Shown here piece by piece: positions 1 to 6,236 of a stretch of 8,732 bases of DNA. Both the position numbers and the translations under genes were made by a program. Position 1 is the first letter of the stretch. Each line of letters opens with the position of its first letter. Below the pieces are notes generated by a model. That model saw only the letters and a program-made list of their open reading frames with translations. It ran no database searches and was not told the DNA's origin. Source of the stretch: Gammaproteobacteria bacterium (GTDB lineage: Bacteria; Pseudomonadota; Gammaproteobacteria; UBA6429; Thiohalophilaceae); assembly GCA_024639445.1 (NCBI GenBank), contig JAHEIJ010000084.1, positions 1-8,732 of the forward strand. The letters are read 5' to 3'.

Positions 1-1474
1 TAACAAATAAATCATACGCGGCATCATGTGCCTTGACCGTTTGTAGGTCGAAGATCACCTGCAATAGCCGATCAAGTTGTTCCTGACTCAATTTCGGGTT
101 TGCGGCGAGAATTGTATTTAAGGATTCAGCCCCCGCCTCGGTACTGCCGCCCATGATTAAAATTCGCGCTCGCCGCAGTTCCCAATAATATTTGTCCGTC
201 CCATCGGGTGGAACCTGAATCGTTGCCATTAGGGCAGAAGCCAGTTTGATATCCGAATCGGCAAGGGCCACGTCCACCATGACATGCCTTGCTGCGAGGG
301 GAATCATTTCATAATCGGCATATTGTCGAGTATCCAGAAACAGCGCGCGTAACAGGTTGCCCCCTTGCTTACGTTTACTCAATCTGGCGACGAATTTCTG
401 TGCCGCCAGGTTGCGGCTGGCTTCCGTCTCGCCTTGTAGCATGAGTAAGGCATACAAGGACCGCGAGCGCACGGGCTGTTTCTTGGCTGCCTTGGCAGCC
501 GCATCAAACCATTGTTTGTCCTGGCCAATCAGGAATTGCGCCTTATTCCCGACATGGGTGGCAAAATCGATATACGCATTCCACAAGGTATCGGGGGAGA
601 AATCGAACAAGCCATCAGGCAATGGTATGTCACGATTAGCTGCAATGACATGTTCCAACGCATTGGCCGTCGAAGCGCGGTCACCACTTCGCATCGCCGC
701 CTCAGCTGCCACCGCCCAAAGTTGCAGCCGCAGCGCCGGATCTACCCAGTCACCTCGCATCTGGCGTAATGCAGCCTGCAGCACCTTGCGCGGCGGCCGG
801 CTGTCACTGCGTAATTGTGCAAGTAAATACAGGGTAGCAGCATGAGGATCTTTGATATCTCCTGCAAGTAAATCAACCGCCTCATCAGCCCGGTTTGCGC
901 TCAGCAGTATATGTGCTCGGGTCAGTCTGCTCTGCACATCCTGATCACCGTAATCCTGGTAAAACCGAACTGCTGCAAGGTTGGCATCTTCAACTGCTCC
1001 ATCCACCATATAGCTGTTCATTACCATGCGGCGCCATCGGATCAGCCACTGTGATGATTCAGGATGGTTCAATGGCATCGTCCAGATCTGTTCCTGCAGC
1101 AACAACTGGGCTGATTTGCCTTTATTGAGTTTGATAAAGCCATCGGCACGTTGAGTAATTGCCCAACGGATAAAGTCTGCGGGTAAATCCGGTGGCAGGG
1201 TTTCCAGGCGTTTAACTAATGACGGCCAGTCGGTACTCTGCTGGTAGATACGAATCCGTTCCCGTTCCCAGGCCATCCAGCCCTCAGGATCCGAACGTGC
1301 AACCGGTTGCAAGGTATCAAGTGTATGTTGGGCAAGCAGTGCGGCACCACTGTTGGCCAGGGCACGCACTTCGACGAAGGCACTGTTATCAATCGCCCGA
1401 ACAGGCAGCGCCAGCAACATACTCAAGAGCATGAGCGGCAAAACAAAACAGGATTTTATTCTCAAGTTCTGCAT
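1..1474 (-). CDS. Exported helical-repeat (TPR-like) protein of unknown function, C-terminus beyond the window
   Basis: The minus frame is open from an ATG at 1474 to the window edge: 491 codons plus one base, no internal stop, C-terminus missing. The N-terminus is a good Sec signal peptide: Arg5 and Lys7, a Leu/Met/Val-rich core at about residues 9-24, and likely cleavage after Val-Arg-Ala at residue 27. The mature part is soluble, Ala/Leu-rich and helical in character, with recurring segments such as LTRAHILLSANRADEAVDLL and WELRRARILIMGG that look like degenerate TPR/Sel1-type helical pairs. I see no catalytic motif. It is therefore probably a periplasmic or envelope scaffold protein, but I do not recognise the family. 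The signal peptide supports this start. A GTG six codons upstream lies inside the terminator hairpin, and a TGA lies further upstream in frame. No Shine-Dalgarno sequence precedes the ATG, because the rplS terminator ends three bases before it. Expression would need read-through or a promoter I cannot see. Confidence 0.8.
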   Translation of the reverse strand, partial: MQNLRIKSCFVLPLMLLSMLLALPVRAIDNSAFVEVRALANSGAALLAQHTLDTLQPVARSDPEGWMAWERERIRIYQQSTDWPSLVKRLETLPPDLPADFIRWAITQRADGFIKLNKGKSAQLLLQEQIWTMPLNHPESSQWLIRWRRMVMNSYMVDGAVEDANLAAVRFYQDYGDQDVQSRLTRAHILLSANRADEAVDLLAGDIKDPHAATLYLLAQLRSDSRPPRKVLQAALRQMRGDWVDPALRLQLWAVAAEAAMRSGDRASTANALEHVIAANRDIPLPDGLFDFSPDTLWNAYIDFATHVGNKAQFLIGQDKQWFDAAAKAAKKQPVRSRSLYALLMLQGETEASRNLAAQKFVARLSKRKQGGNLLRALFLDTRQYADYEMIPLAARHVMVDVALADSDIKLASALMATIQVPPDGTDKYYWELRRARILIMGGSTEAGAESLNTILAANPKLSQEQLDRLLQVIFDLQTVKAHDAAYDLFV

Positions 1475-1476
1475 AG

Positions 1477-1514
1477 AAAAAACGGGTAACACCTGCGAGG
1501 ATGTTACCCGTTTT
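1477..1514 (-). terminator. Rho-independent terminator of the rpsP-rimM-trmD-rplS operon
   Basis: A perfect 13-bp inverted repeat (arms 1479-1491 and 1502-1514, core CGGGTAACA/TGTTACCCG) encloses a 10-base loop. The loop can add three more pairs (CCT/AGG) around GCG. Read on the minus strand the stem ends in a run of six T, two of them at 1477-1478. It lies 60-97 bases past the rplS stop codon. On the plus strand the stem is not followed by a further T run, so it acts mainly on minus-strand transcripts. Its 3' end is three bases from the ATG of the next gene. Confidence 0.88.
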
Positions 1515-1573
1515 AGTGAATGTCATCCATTGATAGACAACGGGCAATCCATACCGCCCGCAGCGGTGACCTT

Positions 1574-1921
1574 TTACCTGGCCAGTTTTTCCTTGATACG
1601 TGCCGCCTTACCGGTACGCTCACGTAGATAGTACAGTTTGGCTCGACGCACATCGCCGCGGCGCTTGACCTTGATGTCAGCGACAGTAGGACTGTGAGTC
1701 TGGAATACACGTTCAACCCCTTCACCGTGGGAAATCTTGCGGACGGTGAACGCGGAATTAATGCCGCGATTACGCTTGGCGATGACCACACCTTCAAAGG
1801 CCTGCAGACGTTCGCGACTACCTTCCTTAACCTTTACCTGCACAACGACGGTATCACCCGGAGCGAAGTCCGGTATGTCCTTCAATTGTTCAGCTTCCAA
1901 TTCACTAATAATGTTACTCAT
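1574..1921 (-). CDS. rplS: 50S ribosomal protein L19
   Basis: The product is 115 residues, the normal length for bacterial L19, a large-subunit protein at the 30S-50S interface. Diagnostic segments are the N-terminal PDFAPGDTVVVQVKVKEG, the central FEGVVIAKRNRGINSAFTVR, and the basic C-terminal RRGDVRRAKLYYLRERTGKA, which are close to textbook L19. The ATG at 1921 is preceded by a strong Shine-Dalgarno sequence (GGGAG, six bases before the start). It is the last gene of the rpsP-rimM-trmD-rplS operon, 37 bases after trmD, and is followed by a strong terminator. I see nothing unusual in the protein. Confidence 0.98.
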   Translation of the reverse strand: MSNIISELEAEQLKDIPDFAPGDTVVVQVKVKEGSRERLQAFEGVVIAKRNRGINSAFTVRKISHGEGVERVFQTHSPTVADIKVKRRGDVRRAKLYYLRERTGKAARIKEKLAR

Positions 1922-1958
1922 GGTTTGCTCCCAAGCTAATGCTCGCTTTAATCTCTAC

Positions 1959-2702
1959 TTACTCAACCTCGTGCTCACGAATAAATTCCGCCAGCAAGGC
2001 CTCTTGTTCCGAATTCAAATCCAGTCCTTCGAGAAGGTCCGGACGTCTCAACCAGGTACGACCCAGTGCCTGTTTGTAGCGCCACTGCGCAATGGCCTGG
2101 TGGTCACCACTTAACAACACGTCCGGAACCGAAATCCCATCGATTTCTTCCGGCCGGGTATACTGTGGATGCTCCAGCAATCCCTGCACAAAGGAATCCT
2201 GTACCGCAGACTCCTCATGCCCTAATGCGTCAGGCAACAGACGGGTAATACCGTCAATCATCACCATCGCCGCCAGCTCACCGCCACTCAAGACATAATC
2301 GCCGATGGACCATTCTTCATCAACATCAGCCGCTATGACTCGCTCGTCCACACCTTCATAGCGGCCGCAAACCATTACCAGATTGGACTGCTTCGCCAGT
2401 TCCGCCAAACCATGCTGGTCCAGTTTGCGGCCCTGGGGTGACAAATAAATCACTCGGGTTTTGCCATCAGCCATCGCACGCGCTTCACGGATCGCATCCC
2501 GCAAGGGCTGCACCATCATCACCATTCCGGGACCACCGCCGTAGGGCCGGTCATCGACCGTTTGATGTCGATCCGGAGCATAGTCACGCGGGTTCCAGGT
2601 TGTCATCTCCAGAATACCACGATTGACCGCCCGTCCAGTGATGCCATAGTCGGTCAACACTTGAAACATCTGCGGAAACAGGGTGACAACATTAATCCGC
2701 AT
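1959..2702 (-). CDS. trmD: tRNA (guanine37-N1)-methyltransferase TrmD
   Basis: This SPOUT-class enzyme transfers methyl from S-adenosylmethionine to N1 of G37, next to the anticodon, in tRNAs that read CNN and some other codons; the mark suppresses +1 frameshifting. At 247 residues it has normal length. Visible signatures are DRPYGGGPGMVMM (51-63), YLSPQGRKLDQ (86-96), VCGRYEGVDERV (111-122) and SIGDYVLSGGE (132-142), which form the trefoil-knot cofactor site. The catalytic Asp169 and the partner Arg154 fall at the same numbers as in the well-studied H. influenzae/E. coli enzymes. The C-terminal helical domain (about 175-247) is complete. The ATG at 2702 lies 21 bases after rimM and has only a weak, distant purine stretch as ribosome binding site, consistent with low translation of this gene compared with its ribosomal-protein neighbours. 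Confidence 0.98.
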   Translation of the reverse strand: MRINVVTLFPQMFQVLTDYGITGRAVNRGILEMTTWNPRDYAPDRHQTVDDRPYGGGPGMVMMVQPLRDAIREARAMADGKTRVIYLSPQGRKLDQHGLAELAKQSNLVMVCGRYEGVDERVIAADVDEEWSIGDYVLSGGELAAMVMIDGITRLLPDALGHEESAVQDSFVQGLLEHPQYTRPEEIDGISVPDVLLSGDHQAIAQWRYKQALGRTWLRRPDLLEGLDLNSEQEALLAEFIREHEVE

Positions 2703-2723
2703 CTTGTTTCGTTCCGCTCTATC

Positions 2724-3251
2724 CTAAAACTCAGGGTCCCAGTCCACAGTAAGTTGACCGTTTTCGAGATCAACTTCATGGATAACTTGTTGCCAGATGT
2801 AGGGAATCAAACGTTCCCGCCCTTGCTCGCCGGCCTCCCTGACAACCAGCACGTCATTCGCACCGGTTTCCATCAAATTCACGACTCGACCCAGTTCCAC
2901 GCCTTGGGTGGTGGTAACCTTCAAGCCACGCAGGTCGCTCCAGTAGTATTCATCCTCAGGCGCCGCCGGTAACTGATCGCGATGAATGGCAATAGTACTG
3001 CCAATCAATTCAGCGGCAGTATCCCGATCCGGACAGTTTGCCAGTTGGACAACGACACCCTTGCCATGCAGTCTGCCTGCGATTACTTCATATATTTGCC
3101 ACCCATCCTGCCGTCGCAAGTACCAGGGTGAGTAGTTAAGAATATTGTCTCGCGGTTCCGTATCCGAGTGGACCTTGATCCAGCCTTTCACTCCGAATAA
3201 TCCGGACACCCGTCCCAGCAAAATCATGTCGGGGTCTTCTGTTGCCGTCAT
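2724..3251 (-). CDS. rimM: Ribosome maturation factor RimM
   Basis: RimM binds ribosomal protein S19 and helps assemble the head of the 30S subunit. The 175-residue product fits the family. The N-terminal RimM barrel domain is marked by LLGRVSGLFGVKGWIKVHSD (about 11-30). The C-terminal PRC-barrel opens with EYYWSDLRG (101-109) and continues through ELGRVVNLMETGANDVLVV to a terminal LTVDWDPEF, a typical RimM ending. The first ATG (3251) is used here. An ATG at residue 9, just before the conserved part, is a possible alternative, and neither has a strong Shine-Dalgarno sequence. It sits 46 bases after rpsP and 21 before trmD. The weak initiation signal suits a factor needed in much smaller amounts than S16 or L19. 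Confidence 0.97.
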   Translation of the reverse strand: MTATEDPDMILLGRVSGLFGVKGWIKVHSDTEPRDNILNYSPWYLRRQDGWQIYEVIAGRLHGKGVVVQLANCPDRDTAAELIGSTIAIHRDQLPAAPEDEYYWSDLRGLKVTTTQGVELGRVVNLMETGANDVLVVREAGEQGRERLIPYIWQQVIHEVDLENGQLTVDWDPEF

Positions 3252-3297
3252 GACACGCCGCTCAACGCCGATTCCGTCGGGACCAGCGTATTCAAAA

Positions 3298-3543
3298 TCA
3301 GGCTGCCGCGTTATCCTTCAGCAGCTTGCCGACGCGTTCTGAAGTCTTGGCACCCTGACCCAACCAATGGTCGACACGGCCGGTATCAATGTTCAAACGG
3401 ACTTCATTGCCTTGCGCGCCCGGATTGAAGAAACCGACGCGCTCGATGTAACGACCGTCACGACGGCTACGGCTGTCAGTGACCACGATGTGGTAGAAAG
3501 GGCGCTTCTTGGCGCCACCACGGGCTAAACGAATGGTTACCAT
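3298..3543 (-). CDS. rpsP: 30S ribosomal protein S16
   Basis: The 81-residue product begins MVTIRLARGGAKKRPFYHIV and contains SRSRRDGRYIERVGFFNP, both diagnostic of S16, an early-binding 30S assembly protein. The length is normal. It is the first gene of the rpsP-rimM-trmD-rplS operon, 150 bases downstream of ffh. The start is fixed by the conserved N-terminus. A GAGG motif lies about 13 bases before the ATG, farther than the usual 5-9, so initiation may depend on leader folding or on the A/T-rich spacing. A sigma70-type promoter at 3624-3651 and an 8-bp leader hairpin at 3579-3608 precede it. Confidence 0.98.
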   Translation of the reverse strand: MVTIRLARGGAKKRPFYHIVVTDSRSRRDGRYIERVGFFNPGAQGNEVRLNIDTGRVDHWLGQGAKTSERVGKLLKDNAAA

Positions 3544-3578
3544 CGCGATTATAAATCCTCGTAAAAACCAATAAATTC

Positions 3579-3608
3579 AGGCCGTCACAGCACAAGTCCG
3601 GACAGCCT
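3579..3608 (-). promoter_or_regulatory. Leader hairpin of the rpsP operon
   Basis: In the transcript upstream of rpsP, AGGCUGUC (3608-3601) can pair with GACGGCCU (3586-3579) over 8 bp with one G-U pair and a 14-base loop. It lies between the predicted transcription start (about 3617) and the rpsP ATG (3543). T-rich sequence follows about four bases later but is not a continuous T run, so it is not a clear terminator. A role in attenuation or ribosomal-protein feedback is only an inference. Confidence 0.4.
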
Positions 3609-3623
3609 CACTAAAGAGGGCGC

Positions 3624-3651
3624 ATTGTACTGAAAATAGCGGAAAAGTGAA
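3624..3651 (-). promoter_or_regulatory. Probable sigma70-type promoter of the rpsP operon
   Basis: On the minus strand a -35-like TTCACT (3651-3646) is followed after 16 bases by a -10-like TACAAT (3629-3624). This would start transcription near 3617 and give a leader of about 75 bases before rpsP. The site lies in the 150-base ffh-rpsP gap, where an operon promoter is expected. Confidence 0.55.
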
Positions 3652-3674
3652 GGGCTTAGGGAAGATTTCAGCCC
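3652..3674 (-). terminator. Weak candidate ffh terminator
   Basis: GGGCT (minus strand, 3674-3670) can pair with AGCCC (3656-3652) across a 13-base loop, followed by TTCACTTTT. It is 20 bases past the ffh stop. The stem is short and the T run is interrupted and overlaps the rpsP -35 box, so partial read-through from ffh into rpsP is likely. Confidence 0.3.
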
Positions 3675-3693
3675 AAATTATACGAATTTAACC

Positions 3694-5049
3694 TTACATC
3701 ATGCCCGGAGGCAGCTGACCCTTCATATTACGCATCATCTTGCCCATGCCCCCCTTGCCCATCTTCTTCATCATTTTCTGCATCTGGGTGAATTGCTTGA
3801 GCAGACGATTGACGTCCTGGACCTGGGTGCCGGATCCAACGGCGATACGGCGCTTGCGGGAGCCCTTGATGATGTCGGGAAAACGTCGCTCTTTCGGCGT
3901 CATGGAATTGATAATGGCCTCCATACGCGCCAGCTGTCCGTCATCCATCTGGTTCATGGCCCCTTTGGGCAGGTTCGGCATGCCGGGCAACTTATCGAGC
4001 ATACTGGTTAAGCCGCCCATTTTCTTAAGTTGTTGAAATTGCTCGCGAAAATCTTCCAAGTCAAAGCCCTTACCCTTCTTGATCTTAGTGACCAGCTTTT
4101 GGGCCTTGTCGTGGTCGATAGTGCGGTGTGCTTCTTCGACCAGGCTAACCACGTCGCCCATACCCAGGATGCGGGACGCCACCCGATCCGGGTGAAACGG
4201 CTCCAGGGCAGTGGATTTCTCACCCACGCCAAGGAATTTGATAGGTTTGCCTGTGATCTGCCGAATGGATAAGGCGGCACCGCCACGGGCATCACCATCG
4301 GTTTTGGTCAGGATCACGCCACTCAAGGGCAGTGCGTCATTAAAGGCCTTGGCGGTGTTGGCGGCATCCTGGCCGGTCATGCTATCGACTACGAACAGGG
4401 TCTCCACCGGCATAACTGCCTCATGCAAACGCTGTATTTCGACCATCATTTCATCATCGATATGCAAGCGACCGGCCGTATCGACAATCAGGACATCCTT
4501 ATGCATTACCCTGGCCTCGTGCAAGGCATCGCTGGCAATCTTCACGGGATCCTGGTCAGCACTGCTGGGGAAGAATTCCGCTCCCACTTCAGCCGCCAAT
4601 GTCTTCAACTGTTCGATCGCCGCCGGTCGGTAAACGTCCGCACTCACCACCATGACGTTCTTTTTCTGGGTTTCGTTCAGCCAGCGCGCCAGTTTGCCAA
4701 CAGTGGTGGTCTTACCTGAGCCCTGCAAGCCCGCCATCAGGATTACTACCGGTGGCGCAGCCCTGAGATCAAGGCTGTCGTTGGCCTCTCCCATGAGATG
4801 GACCAGTTCGTCATTCACGATCTTGACGAAAACCTGGCCGGGGGTGAGGCTCTTCGTTACCTCTTCACCTGTCGCTCGCTCCCGTACATGTTCCGTGAAC
4901 GCTTTCACTACCGGCAAGGCGACATCGGCCTCAAGCAGGGCCATGCGCACTTCACGTAAAGTGTCCTTGATATTATCTTCGCTCAGGCGCCCGACACCGC
5001 GCAGATTACGCACTGTCTTGCCAAGACGTTCACTCAGACCGTCAAACAT
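3694..5049 (-). CDS. ffh: Signal recognition particle protein Ffh (SRP54 homologue)
   Basis: Ffh binds 4.5S RNA and the signal sequences of nascent inner-membrane proteins and docks on FtsY, coupling GTP hydrolysis to cargo hand-over. At 451 residues it has the usual length. The N domain is about 1-90. The G domain carries the P-loop GLQGSGKTT (107-115), VSADVYRPAAIEQL (135-148), DTAGR (190-194), the guanine-specificity motif TKTD (248-251) with DGDARGGAAL next to it, and GVGEK (274-278). The M domain (about 300-451) is rich in Met and Lys and includes the RNA-binding-type segment GSGTQVQDVNRLLKQF before a Met/Gly/Lys tail ending PPGMM. The ATG at 5049 has a good Shine-Dalgarno sequence (GAGGA). 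It lies 59 bases after the phosphodiesterase-like gene and 150 bases before rpsP, all on the same strand. Confidence 0.98.
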   Translation of the reverse strand: MFDGLSERLGKTVRNLRGVGRLSEDNIKDTLREVRMALLEADVALPVVKAFTEHVRERATGEEVTKSLTPGQVFVKIVNDELVHLMGEANDSLDLRAAPPVVILMAGLQGSGKTTTVGKLARWLNETQKKNVMVVSADVYRPAAIEQLKTLAAEVGAEFFPSSADQDPVKIASDALHEARVMHKDVLIVDTAGRLHIDDEMMVEIQRLHEAVMPVETLFVVDSMTGQDAANTAKAFNDALPLSGVILTKTDGDARGGAALSIRQITGKPIKFLGVGEKSTALEPFHPDRVASRILGMGDVVSLVEEAHRTIDHDKAQKLVTKIKKGKGFDLEDFREQFQQLKKMGGLTSMLDKLPGMPNLPKGAMNQMDDGQLARMEAIINSMTPKERRFPDIIKGSRKRRIAVGSGTQVQDVNRLLKQFTQMQKMMKKMGKGGMGKMMRNMKGQLPPGMM

Positions 5050-5080
5050 GGTTCCTCACAAGAGAATTAAATTAAGGTCG

Positions 5081-5096
5081 GCCCGTGCTTACGGGC
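5081..5096 (-). promoter_or_regulatory. Hairpin between the phosphodiesterase-like gene and ffh
   Basis: A perfect 6-bp GC-rich stem (GCCCGT/ACGGGC) with a 4-base loop lies 13 bases past the stop codon of the upstream gene and 31 bases before the ffh ATG. The minus-strand sequence after it is A/T-rich (CTTAATTTAATT) but not a clean T run. It may be a weak terminator or part of the ffh leader. Confidence 0.4.
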
Positions 5097-5107
5097 AGAA
5101 GGCCGGC

Positions 5108-5113
5108 ATTATA
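5108..5113 (-). promoter_or_regulatory. Possible ffh -10 box overlapping the upstream stop codon
   Basis: A consensus TATAAT on the minus strand overlaps the TAA stop of the phosphodiesterase-like gene and would start transcription near 5101, about 50 bases before ffh. No good -35 hexamer is found at 16-18 bases upstream, so the call is tentative. Confidence 0.3.
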
Positions 5114-5873
5114 ACGTGAACTTGGTACCGGTGCTGAGCTGGTGGACGGTGTGGCTGGTGATCGCATCCTGGCACTCACGGAATATTTCGTCCTCATCAC
5201 CCGGCTTATTGTGGCTTATATAAACATCGGGCTGGTGTCGCAATTTGACAATATCTTCTGCCAGTAATTGCGGGCAATAGTGGCCGGCACGACGGCACAG
5301 GTCGATATCGTGGTTTGGAAAGGCAGCTTCGACAATCAATACATCCAGTTGATCATACTTGTTCAATGCCTGCCAGAAGGAGTCATTGGTGCTGGTATCC
5401 CCACTGAAAGCAAAAACCTTGTTTGCTGTTTCCACCCGATACCCCACAGCCGGCACGACGTGATTGACCGGGATCATTTCAATCCGTAAACCGGCTTCTT
5501 CAACAATCTGCCCTGGCTCCATGACCTGGTAACGCATTACGGGGTTGGCATGGTTTGGCAAAGTTGCAAAATCCGGCCAGATAATATTGTTAAAGATATG
5601 GTTACGAAGCGCTTGCAGGGTTGCATCCTGTCCATGGATCACGATGGGTTCCTCGATGTGATCAAAAATGCTGTCCAGCAGGAACGGAATACTGGAAATA
5701 TGATCAAGATGGGAATGGGTCAAAAAAATATGGCGGATCTGCTGCATTTCCGTCAGGCTCAGATCACCCAACCCGGTGCCGGCATCAATCAGGACCTGGT
5801 GATTAAACCGCAGGGTGGTTGTCCTCAGGTTTTCACCCACACCGCCACTACATCCTAATACCGTCAGTTCCAT
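5109..5873 (-). CDS. Metallo-beta-lactamase-fold hydrolase, class II 3',5'-cyclic-nucleotide phosphodiesterase-like
   Basis: This 254-residue protein has the metallo-beta-lactamase/RNase Z fold. The first strand is followed by LGCSGGVGENLRTT, then LIDAGTG (28-34) and the metal-binding motif THSHLDH (52-58: His53, His55, Asp57, His58). Further probable ligands are His138 (PVNHVVP), Asp159 (FSGDTS) and His221 (YISHNKPGDEDE). All positions needed for a two-metal centre are therefore present. The HSHLDHISS motif and the IIWPDF segment match proteins annotated as class II cyclic-nucleotide phosphodiesterases, which hydrolyse cAMP. Related folds include RNase Z and arylsulfatase-like hydrolases, so the substrate is uncertain. 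There is no signal peptide, so it should be cytoplasmic, unlike the periplasmic Vibrio fischeri CpdP. The ATG at 5873 has a modest GGA ribosome site six bases upstream. It lies 59 bases upstream of ffh on the same strand and diverges from ypjD. Confidence 0.8.
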   Translation of the reverse strand: MELTVLGCSGGVGENLRTTTLRFNHQVLIDAGTGLGDLSLTEMQQIRHIFLTHSHLDHISSIPFLLDSIFDHIEEPIVIHGQDATLQALRNHIFNNIIWPDFATLPNHANPVMRYQVMEPGQIVEEAGLRIEMIPVNHVVPAVGYRVETANKVFAFSGDTSTNDSFWQALNKYDQLDVLIVEAAFPNHDIDLCRRAGHYCPQLLAEDIVKLRHQPDVYISHNKPGDEDEIFRECQDAITSHTVHQLSTGTKFTL

Positions 5874-6236
5874 TTCTATTCCAATTACCCTCAGTGCCGG
5901 CCGACATCAGTCTGACGAACCGCAAGTTCTACTCGGTTACATCCCACGCCCTATCGCAGATCCTGTTTATGATTTTATTTTAGCTGAAGCCGGAGCGTCA
6001 CCTGCACTTTTTTCAAGGATGGATATCTACGGGTTATCAAGATCATGCCACTTGTCAGTAAAACAAAATGTTATAGTGGTCACAAGTCATAACCTCACGG
6101 ATCCTTATGGATTAGCACCGTTTGCTCACCCGTTACCGGCCTGATTTAATTGCACATGGACTCAGCATTTTCGCTTTCTATCAGTCAAGCCGTTATGTCA
6201 TTATCTCGTTAAAGGGACAATAACCGCATTGAAATT
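5874..6236 (+). other. Divergent intergenic region without a supported gene
   Basis: These 363 bases separate the minus-strand phosphodiesterase-like gene from plus-strand ypjD. The short open frames across it have no ribosome site, no recognisable protein and poor composition. It must hold the control regions of both flanking genes. The only distinct element is a CRP-like palindrome at 6069-6084. On the minus strand TTGTGA, a 17-base spacer and TTTACT form a weak promoter candidate for the phosphodiesterase-like gene. No clear ypjD promoter is visible. Confidence 0.6.
6069..6084 (-). promoter_or_regulatory. Candidate CRP/FNR-type operator
   Basis: Read on the minus strand the sequence is TGTGA-CCACTA-TAACA. 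This matches nine of the ten core positions of the CRP consensus TGTGA-N6-TCACA, followed by TTT as in the extended consensus. It lies about 195 bases upstream of the phosphodiesterase-like start and about 150 bases upstream of ypjD. Only one site was found, and such 9/10 matches occur by chance, so the call is tentative. Confidence 0.3.

Noticed and set aside
357..1631. Several plus-strand open frames of 60-162 residues
   Set aside because: They lie opposite the long minus-strand frame with a signal peptide, or opposite rplS, and lack ribosome sites and recognisable protein features.
3548..3553. TATAAT on the minus strand just before the rpsP ATG
   Set aside because: It lies between the Shine-Dalgarno motif and the start codon and has no -35 box at a fitting distance. 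The upstream TTCACT/TACAAT pair fits better.
3677..3682. Another minus-strand TATAAT, 12 bases past the ffh stop
   Set aside because: The hexamer 17 bases upstream (GGCATG) is not -35-like and there is no extended -10 TG, so I prefer the promoter at 3624-3651.
6070..6093. GTTAT...ATAAC inverted repeat in the divergent spacer
   Set aside because: Only five pairs with a 14-base loop and mismatched interior; it overlaps the CRP-like site, which explains the symmetry better.
5815..6144. Plus-strand open frame of 109 residues reaching into the divergent spacer
   Set aside because: It begins inside the antisense of the phosphodiesterase-like gene, has no ribosome site or recognisable family, and the only internal ATG gives a 41-residue frame without support.
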